Shown here: in pieces, positions 6,789 through 15,700 of the stretch
Numbering within the stretch: position 1 is the first letter of the stretch
Layout of the letters: each line of letters begins with the position of its first letter
Origin: Candidatus Omnitrophota bacterium
GTDB taxonomy: Bacteria; Omnitrophota; Koll11; Gygaellales; Profunditerraquicolaceae
Assembly: GCA_028712045.1 (NCBI GenBank)
Contig: JAQTRA010000007.1
Span: forward strand, 1-20,612
Reading direction: 5' to 3'
DNA: 20,612 nt
The notes under the pieces: model-generated
What the model was told of the DNA's origin: nothing
Database searches by the model: none
Seen by the model: only the letters and a program-made list of their open reading frames with translations
Position numbers and translations under genes: made by a program

Positions 6789-7955
6789 TTGAGATTCTAT
6801 CTTGCCAACTCGTATAGGAAAAAGCTCTTAAAATCTGTTTTTGTTCTCCTGTTTTCCTCGATTTTCTATTTTAACACGCCCTTAACTCCTGTATTTTCAG
6901 CAACTAATAAAAAAAGCCTTTCTGAACGAAAATCTGCAATTAAAGCCAAGCAAGAAGCTGTTGCTGCCAAAAAACAACAACTGCAATTAGACCGCCAGCA
7001 AAGAATAGAGGCGAATAAACTTGCCGCTGAGTTTGAAAAACAAGCCAATTTAGCCAAACAGGAACAATTAAAGAAAGAGCTAGCCCAAAAAAAGCAGGAT
7101 GCGCTCGCTTTAAAGATAAAAAATAATCAGGATGCTTTGGCTAAAAAAGAACAATTAAAAAATGATAAATTAAAAAAAATAGCTGATCAAAAAGCTGCTA
7201 TTGAACAGAAAAAACAGGTAAATTTAGTTAAGCAGAAACAAAGCTCAGCAGAGAAAAAAATAGAATCTGAAAAAGCCAAACTGGCTAAGCTTGACGCGAA
7301 GTATTCCAGTGATTTTATCCAAATTAAAAGGACGCCCGTAGATAATATTTTGGCCCAGGCCAGGGAGTATGCGCGCTTGGGTAAATTCCAAGATTCCTTA
7401 GAAGCTTATAATTATGCTTATTCGGTTGCCCGCCTGTCCTCATTAAAACAAACCGTCATCACAGAAAAATCAAAAATAAAAACAACTGGGCTAGAGGAAA
7501 AAATTGCTGAAGAAAGCCGGGCTAAAAAGCAGGCTGAGCTTGATGAAAAAGTAAAACTGAAAAATGACCGGCTGGAAAAAATAGAAACAAAAAAATTTGC
7601 CGCGGATTTTAAGAAAGAAAAAATTTTAGATGAGAAAACAAGTCGTAAGCAAAATCGCGAGAAAAGAATAATTAAAGATGATAATACGTATGTGGATAAA
7701 GTAAGAAAAGATTTTTATAAAAAAGAAAAGCTGGAGCAAGAGCGTCAAAAAAAAATAGCGGATAAGCAGGCGGCTGCGGAAAAAAAGAATCAGGCAGATT
7801 TGGACAGGAAGCAACAGCTTCAGCTGGCGCGGGATCAAAAGATCGCTCAAAGAAAAGCTGCTGTCCAGCTAAAGAGGCAGCAAGAAATTTCCGATAATGA
7901 AATAAAAGTGGCTAAATTAAAGGCCCGGAAAAAAGTCAGGGCGGCGCAAAGATGA
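6789..7955 (+). CDS. Exported lysine/glutamine-rich coiled-coil protein upstream of TpsB
   Basis: I do not recognise a named family for this 388-residue protein. A TTG start is used here because an in-frame stop at 6774 excludes any upstream start, and the resulting N-terminus is a convincing signal sequence (KKLL, then a hydrophobic stretch, ending PVFSA near residue 38). Almost all the rest is charged low-complexity heptad-like sequence rich in K, Q, A, E and L, TolA-like in composition and expected to form long coiled coils. An interruption at about residues 183-219 (REYARLGKFQDSLEAYNYAY) looks like a tetratricopeptide-type helical hairpin. The stop overlaps the tpsB ATG by 4 nt (ATGA), so it is probably made together with the transporter. 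A periplasmic spacer, chaperone or envelope-tethering role is possible but unproven. No strong ribosome binding site is visible before the TTG. Confidence 0.8.
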   Translation: MRFYLANSYRKKLLKSVFVLLFSSIFYFNTPLTPVFSATNKKSLSERKSAIKAKQEAVAAKKQQLQLDRQQRIEANKLAAEFEKQANLAKQEQLKKELAQKKQDALALKIKNNQDALAKKEQLKNDKLKKIADQKAAIEQKKQVNLVKQKQSSAEKKIESEKAKLAKLDAKYSSDFIQIKRTPVDNILAQAREYARLGKFQDSLEAYNYAYSVARLSSLKQTVITEKSKIKTTGLEEKIAEESRAKKQAELDEKVKLKNDRLEKIETKKFAADFKKEKILDEKTSRKQNREKRIIKDDNTYVDKVRKDFYKKEKLEQERQKKIADKQAAAEKKNQADLDRKQQLQLARDQKIAQRKAAVQLKRQQEISDNEIKVAKLKARKKVRAAQR

Positions 7956-9733
7956 AAATTTGCAAAATAGAAAAATTAATATTTATATTCTTAATAATCT
8001 ATCCCTGCATTTTTGTAAATTCAACCGCCTATGCCAGGAATGATCAAGCGGATATTAAAGCATTGCAGGATGAAGTCATTGCTTTACGCGAAAAAGCAGA
8101 GCAATGGGAAATTACCGCTATTCAGGCAGAATTCATTGCTAGTAAGCAGCAGGCCCCGGCCCCGGCGGCTATAGTGCCTGCTGAGCCAAAAGTACTAGTC
8201 AAATTTTTTGTTTTAGACGGAGTCAATTTATTCCAACCTAAAGATTTTGAGCCTATTCTTAAGAAATACAAGAATCAGAAATTAGGGATGAGTGACCTTA
8301 AAAAAGTTAGTGAAGAGATCAGCGCATTTTACCGCAGTCAAGGTTATGTCAGCAGCATTGCCTATCTTCCTTCCCAGGAGATTACTAAAAATACCGTAGA
8401 ATTTAAGGTGATCGAAGGCCGTATCGGAGAGATTGAAGTAGAAACACCGAAATACAGCCGGCGCTCGACAGTGGAAAATAGATTTTTGGTTCAGCCCGGG
8501 CAGGTAGTAAATTCTAAGGATATAGAAACATCTCTTGAACGTATTAATACTAATAAAGATAGACAGGTGCGCGCGGTATTAACGCCCGGTAAAACTTCCG
8601 GAACTTCGGATATTTTATTGAAGGTAGAAAAAGAGCGTTCACCGTATCACTTCTACACTGATTTTAATAATCGCGGAACCAATACTACTAATGAAAGGCG
8701 TTGGGGTTTAGGATTTGTAAATTCCAATCTTTTGGGCTTAGATGATGTCCTGTCCCTGAGGTTTATGGCCAGTCCCACTACTTCGGATGTTTACAGTTTT
8801 AGCGGCGATTATAATTTACCGGTTAACCGTTTTGATACCCGTTTGGGTGCTTATGCTGTTTTTGCCAGTGCGGATATCGAAGGCCAGTTTGCGATTATCA
8901 GCCCGCAAGGCCGGGCGCAGGCTTTTGGTGTTTATGCCACCCATCCGCTCTTTAAAAAGGAATTTGCTGAAGCAGGAAGTTCAAACTCGGTTACTTTAGC
9001 CAGTAATCTTACCGCCGGGTTTGATTCTATTGATGTGCGCAATAAGATTTTAAATAATGAAACCAGTCATGATCAAATCAGCGCTTTTAAGGGAGGAATT
9101 AATTTTGACGAGAAAGATAATCTGGGCCGCTCGGTGATTGCCGCTGAGGCGCGGGCCGGTATTCCTGATTTTCTGGGATCAATGGCTAAGAATGATGTTA
9201 ATGCCAGCCGGGCTGCTTCGGGCGCCGGTGGTGAATTTCAGAAATATAATTTATCTTTGAACCGGATTACTTATCTGCCGTTCAATTCTATGTTTTTAAG
9301 TAATTTCAGGATGCAATATACTGATGATCCGCTAGTTACTCCGGAGCAGATGGTTATTGGCGGGGCGGACAGCGTGAGAGGTTTTCCGGAAAATGAATAC
9401 CTGGCTGATTACGGCTGGATCGCTAATCTAGAATTGAGAAGCCCGGCATTTATTTTTCCCTCTAAATTTAGAGTTCCCTTTGATAAAAAAGGCACCCGCT
9501 TGATCGATGCCATTCAGTTTGTTTATTTTATTGATGCCGGCGAAGGCCGTCTTAATAAAGCCCGGGTTGGTGAATTATCCAAGAAATATTTAGTTGGCGC
9601 GGGTTTTGGTTTGCGGTTTGATTTGTATGAACATTTACGCGCTAGGCTAGATATCGGATTTCCGATCGGAAACGAAAAACCAAGCGATGATGCTTCGTAT
9701 AGAATACATTATGGTTTGCAATATGAATGGTAA
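7952..9733 (+). CDS. Two-partner secretion outer-membrane transporter (TpsB, FhaC/ShlB family)
   Basis: This 593-residue protein is the outer-membrane pore that exports its partner exoprotein from the periplasm. Order of parts: signal peptide to about residue 29 (ending STAYA), a short coiled-coil/Ala-Pro linker to about residue 80, POTRA domain 1 (about 84-156, with SQGYVSSIAYLPSQ and the VIEGRIGEIEVE end typical of the family), POTRA domain 2 (about 157-232), then a 16-strand-type beta-barrel domain (about 236-593). The L6-loop signature appears as VRGF (V475-F478) within GADSVRGFPENEY, and the chain ends in an aromatic residue (QYEW), as barrel proteins assembled by BAM do. It overlaps the coiled-coil gene by 4 nt and lies 28 nt before the exoprotein gene, its expected substrate. 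Confidence 0.95.
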   Translation: MKICKIEKLIFIFLIIYPCIFVNSTAYARNDQADIKALQDEVIALREKAEQWEITAIQAEFIASKQQAPAPAAIVPAEPKVLVKFFVLDGVNLFQPKDFEPILKKYKNQKLGMSDLKKVSEEISAFYRSQGYVSSIAYLPSQEITKNTVEFKVIEGRIGEIEVETPKYSRRSTVENRFLVQPGQVVNSKDIETSLERINTNKDRQVRAVLTPGKTSGTSDILLKVEKERSPYHFYTDFNNRGTNTTNERRWGLGFVNSNLLGLDDVLSLRFMASPTTSDVYSFSGDYNLPVNRFDTRLGAYAVFASADIEGQFAIISPQGRAQAFGVYATHPLFKKEFAEAGSSNSVTLASNLTAGFDSIDVRNKILNNETSHDQISAFKGGINFDEKDNLGRSVIAAEARAGIPDFLGSMAKNDVNASRAASGAGGEFQKYNLSLNRITYLPFNSMFLSNFRMQYTDDPLVTPEQMVIGGADSVRGFPENEYLADYGWIANLELRSPAFIFPSKFRVPFDKKGTRLIDAIQFVYFIDAGEGRLNKARVGELSKKYLVGAGFGLRFDLYEHLRARLDIGFPIGNEKPSDDASYRIHYGLQYEW

Positions 9734-9761
9734 TTTGATGAATAATCCAGGAGAGAGAAAA

Positions 9762-12700
9762 ATGGAAGATAAAAGGCGTAAGCAGAGAAACACGCTTATT
9801 TTTTATCCCCTATTTGTGTTATTAATTATCGGTTTTATGATTTATCCTTTTACCCGGGCTTTTGCCGATGATCTTCCTGTTGGCCCGCTAGTTCAGATTG
9901 GCGCTCCGACGATTACCACTACCGGTAATGATATGACAGTTAATGCCAACCAATTCGATAAGACCTGGATTGACTGGCAAGGCGGTTTTAATATCGGTTC
10001 GCAAAACTCAGTAAATAATATCGGCCCAGCGGCCAGCGCGGTTATCCTGCATAATGATGTTAGCGGCGTAATCTCTAATATCCAGGGCGCTTTAAGTGGT
10101 AACTGTAATGTTTTCCTGTTAAATCCCAGCGGAATACTTTTTGGATCCGGCGCGCAGGTTAATGTTGGTGGTTTGGTGGCTTCGACCATGCGCATGTCGA
10201 TGAATGATTTTATGTCCGGTAGCTATATTCTCAAACAAGAGGATACTGCCAATCCCGGTTTAATTGCTAATGCCGGTAAAATTAATGCCAGCGGGCCAAT
10301 GGGTGTGTCATTGGTTGGCGGTGCAGTGCGCAATACCGGCGTAATCAGTGCTAACTTGAGTACGGTAAATTTAGCTTCGGGTAAAGAAGTTACTTTAAAT
10401 GCTAATAATACCGGAAGTATTCAGGTAGTTGTCGATAAAAAAGTTTTAAGCCAGGTTCTTGATCAAAACGGCAATAAGGTTGATGTCGGTGTAGAGAACC
10501 TGGGTGAAATTAATGCTAACGGCGGCAGGGTTTATATCCAGGCTGAGGCAATGCAGGATATTTTTGAAAAGCTGATTAATCAGGAAGGCGTGGTTAAGGC
10601 CGGTTCAATGGTTGAACAGAACGGAAAAATTATTTTGGTTTCCGATAGTGAAGGCATAATTCAGAATACCGGCACATTGGATGCCTCGGCAATTGAGGCA
10701 GGGGCTAAAGGTGGCGAAGTTGAAATGCGCGGTGAAAAAGTCGGCCAGTTAGGCATAGTTAAAGCAGACGCCCTAGACGGAGATGGCGGAGATATTGAAT
10801 TACGTGCCAGCAAAGTTGTGGCCCTGGGGCCGGATAGCGAAACTACTGCTGATGCCGGATTAAATGGCGACGGCGGTAATGTGGTTGTGTTTTCTCCGGA
10901 TACCGCGTTAATGGCGCCGACGGCCAAGATTTCAGTTAGAGGCGGCGATAGCTCTGGTGATGGCGGTTTTGTGGAAGTCAGCGGGCAGAAATATGTTGAA
11001 GTGAATGGTATTGTTGACCGGCGCGCTTTGAATGGCCAAGCCGGTTTACTATATATTGACCCGGTTGATCTTACTATTGATGATGGCGCTGCTGATCCTA
11101 TCACCTGGACGGTGCATAGTTGGGCAAATGGAACTGGTAATAATACGACCACCATGGATATAGATGTATTAATGACTAACCATTTAGCATTGGGAGATAC
11201 AGTTATCGATGCTCTTGGCGGGGATGGCGCAGGTAACGGCGATATAATTCTTAATGCGGGTAAAACCCTGACTAATAATACAGTTAATGATCTTACTTTA
11301 ACCGGGCGGAATATAACTGTTACAGCAGGTACCCCGATTAACTTTACAGTTGCCGGAGCTAATTTAAATCTTAACGGAACCGGGGCTATAGATATAAATG
11401 ATTCGATTACCTTAGCCGGCGGAAGTTTTGATTCTAATGGCACTACTTTTGACAATACCGGCGGGGCAATTACCACTGCTGGAGGCAATATTGATATTTC
11501 CGGGCATACTGGCGCCGTAATAATCGGCGCAGCGTTAAACAGCGGCATCGGTTTCGTAGATATAGATTCAACAACTTCTACTGTGGCGATAAATAAAGGA
11601 ATAACCACAACTACAGGTAATGTTACTATTGATTCAGCTGTTGGCAGCACAACTACGGTTGGCGTAGACGGTGATATACAGACCACTACCGGCACAGTAA
11701 CTTTTGGTGCGACCCGGGCGGATAATCTTACGACTTCAGGCGATGTAACTACGACTATAGGGGGCAATATAACCTTAAGTAATGCAACGACCTTGGGCGG
11801 TTCAGTTACCTTTGATGCCGGTAACCAAACTTTTACGTCTGCTAATACTATTAACGCGGCAACTTATGATTTAACTATTACTTCAGATACTATTGCATTG
11901 GGAGGTAATTTTTCAGGAACCGGCAATCTCATATTACAGCCTTATAGTGTTGGCCAGGCAATCGGTATCGGGTCAGATGCGCCAGGAGCCTTTAGTTTAG
12001 TCGACGCAGAAGTTGGTTATATAAATAACGGAGGTACTTTTAGCTCGATTACTATTGGCCGTTCCGACGGTAGAGGCTTGGTTACTATAAATCCTGGCAC
12101 TGGCACAACAACTTTTAGTGATCCGGTTATAATTCGAAGCGGTGGTTTAGGTGGCAGCATAACTGTTAATGAGATATTTACAACAGTGGCTGCTAATTCC
12201 GCGGTTACCTTTACCGCAGGTACAGGCGCTTTAGGTATTTTTACGCTTACTGAGGGTGCAGGAAATACCATTGCCTCAGGCAATGGCGCTATAATAATAA
12301 CAGCAGATAGAATAGCGTTAAATACAGTTGGTACAATAACCGGTGGCAGCACGATCACGCTTCAACCTGCATCTGATGCTACTACGATAGGTATTGCCGG
12401 AGCAGTTGGTGATTTTGCTTTAAGCACAGATGAAATTACTTCTTTAACTAATGGCTTTAGCGGGATAACCATCGGCCGCGCCGGCGGAACTGGCGGCGCC
12501 ACAATTAGCGCGGTAACCTTTAATGATCCGGTAACTATTCGTTCACCTAGCGGTGGCGTTCTGGATGTTAACGACCAGATTACCGGCGCTGGCAATGCCT
12601 CAGTGCATTTAACCGGGGCGACTAACCTTGGCGCAAATATCGCTACTAATAATTCCGAAATACATATCACTGGTAATGTTACCAGAGATACAGCTGATGC

Positions 12701-15700
12701 TTTGATTTTAACTACGCAAGCTGGGGGAGCCGGTGCAGGCGATATTACGATAACTGGCAATATCGAGGCTGATGTCAATACGCGGGATTTAACTTTTACA
12801 GCTGGCACCGGCGTGATTAGTGTTACCGGCACGATTGGCGCGGTTACTAATTTAAGCGATCTTACGATTACCAGTAGCGGCGGCGCAACTTTTACCGGCG
12901 CAGTTACTACTGCTACCAGTGTAATCCTAACTGATACCACGGATGCGGCGAATATCACTTTTACCGGCGCGCTGATTACTCCGACGCTAACTACAGCAGC
13001 AGAAGCCTATGATCTGGATCTTTTAGGTAGTGGCACGGTTATAGCGAACGCGGTAACTTTTACTAATACTGGTATTTTGACCATAGGTGATGCAGCAGGC
13101 GATACGATTACTTTTACTGCTGGTGTAGATGCTACAGCTCCCAGCGCATTGAATATCGCTGGTACTATTGCCGCCACTACCGGAGCAAGTGCTATTAGTT
13201 TAGGTGATAGCAATACTGCGGTTGCCGTAACCGCCAGTGCCAATATTGGTGGCGCAGCTACTGGTTTGATCGATATGGGCGATGCGACTTTAGCTGATGG
13301 CGCAACTTTAACGCTGGGTACTGGTATTGCTAATGCGATCAATTTGGATACAGTTACCGGCACAGCAGCAGGCACTACATCTAACTTAACTATTAATACT
13401 ACCGGAGTAGTCGCCGTGGCTGAAAACGTCGGCGCAACTGATATAGGGACAATCACGATTACTAATTCCGGTGGTATAGTTTTTAGCGGTACAGTTTCCG
13501 CGGCTACTCTGGCAATTACTGACACTACCGATGGCACAGCGGTATCATTTCTGGATAATTTAACTGCTAGCGCAGCGATGACAGTAGCGGCTAATGGTTC
13601 ATACAGAGTTTATATTTATGGCACTACTAATTCTATTGCTGGGACAACTACTTTTGGTAACAGCGGAACTGTTATTATCGGTAATGGCGCCAGCGATAAC
13701 ACTACTTTTACTGATGGCGTTATTGCCACAGCTCCCAGTGCTTTAAGTATTGCTGGTACTATTGCCGCCACTACCGGTGCAAGTGTGATTACTTTAGGCG
13801 ATTCAGATACCGCAGTTGCAATAACGCATGATGCTAATATTGGCGGCGCAGCTACTGGTACTATTGATATGGGCGATGCGACTTTAGCTGATGGCGTAAC
13901 TTTGACTGTGGGGACTGGAATTGCTAATGCGATTAATTTGGATACAGTTACCGGCACAGCAGCCGGGACAACTTCGAACTTAACTATTAATACTACCGGA
14001 GTAGTTTCGGTTGCGGAAGCTGTTGGCGCAGACGATATCGGAACAATTACGATTACTAATAGCGGCGGAATAACTTTTGCCAGTACAGTTTCCGCGGCTA
14101 CTTTAACAATTACTGATACCACTGATGCTACAACTTTGTCATTTGTCGATAACTTAACTATTTCTTCAGGTATGACTGCAGCAGCTAATGGCGCTTATCA
14201 AATTTTTATCACCGGTGGCACTAATTCTATCGCTGGCACAACCACTTTTAATAACACCGGCCTAGTTATTCTAGGTGATGCTTCTGGTGATAGTATTGCT
14301 TTTACTGCTGGCGTTACTGCTATAGCTCCTAGTTCTTTAAGTATTGCTGGGACTATCGCAGCTAATACTGGTGTAAGTACAATAAGCTTAGGCGACGGCA
14401 ATACACCGGTTTCCGTAACCGCTAGTGCTAATATCGGTGGGGCAGCTACCGGTTTAATCGATATAGGCGATGCTACATTATCTGATGGCGCAACCTTAAC
14501 TGTAGGCACAGGCATTGCTAATGCGATTAATTTAGATACTGTTACCGGTACAGCAGCAGGCACTACATCTAATTTAACTATTAATACGACCGGAGTAGTA
14601 GCAGTAGCCGAAGCAGTTGGAGCAGTAGATATAGGAACAGTAACTATTACCAATAGTGGTGGTATAGTCTTTTCCGACGCAGTTACCGCTACTGTAAGCG
14701 TAGTCCTAACTGATACCACTGATGCGGCCAACATAACTTTTACCGGTGCGTTGATTACTCCGACGCTAACTACCGCAGCTCAAGCTTATGATCTCGATCT
14801 TTTAGGCAGCGGCACGATTATAACTAATGCAGTAACTTTTGCTAACACGGGTGTTTTAACTTTAGGTGACGCCGCAGCGGATACATTATTATTTAATGGT
14901 GGTTTAACCGCATTAGATCCTAGTGGCGTAACGCTTAACGGCCAGATTCGCTCTTCAGCTGATACGATATCAATCGGCGATGCTCTTACTCCGGTAACTC
15001 TTGCCGGGACACTATCGATAATCGATACAACTAATAATGGAGCGGGAGGTTCTGAAGCCGGAGCCGGGATTACTGTAAACGGCGCGGTTAGCGGTACAGC
15101 TGATAATACTCAGAGCCTGACATTGAATGCTGGCACCGGCGGTGCAATTGCTTTTGGTAGTACGATTGGCGCAACCGCAGCCACACAGCCAGCCACATTA
15201 ACAGTAACTAACTCTAATGGCGCTACCTTTACCGGAGCAGTTACTACTGACACTAGCGTAGTTTTAACTGACACCACGGATGCGGCGAATATCACTTTTA
15301 CTGGAGCACTGATTACTCCGACGCTGACTACCGCAGCCCAGGCTTATGATTTGGATCTTTTAGGCAGCGGCACGGTTATAACTAATGATACTAATTTTTT
15401 AAATACCGGTATAGTAACTTTAGGCGATAATGCTGGCGATACGCTTACTTTTACCGGTGGTTTAGCGACAATTGGTAATGTTAGTAATCCTTCCGCGACT
15501 AATTTAGCCGGTACTATTGCCACTACTAATACCAATATGGATTTAGGTGCTTCCACTGCTACTGCGGCGATAACCTTATCCGCAGGCACGGGCACAATTA
15601 CTCTGGCCAGCAGTTTAGCCGGCGGAGCAAATGCTTTAACTTTTACCGCCGATGAAATTGATTTCTCCGGCGGGGCGAATTCGATTACTGGCACAAGTAC

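Noticed and set aside
9687..9761. Upstream start for tpsA overlapping tpsB
   Set aside because: It would put 25 extra residues before the signal peptide and overlap the tpsB end by 47 nt; ATG 9762 has its own ribosome binding site. ATG 9738 is a weaker alternative.
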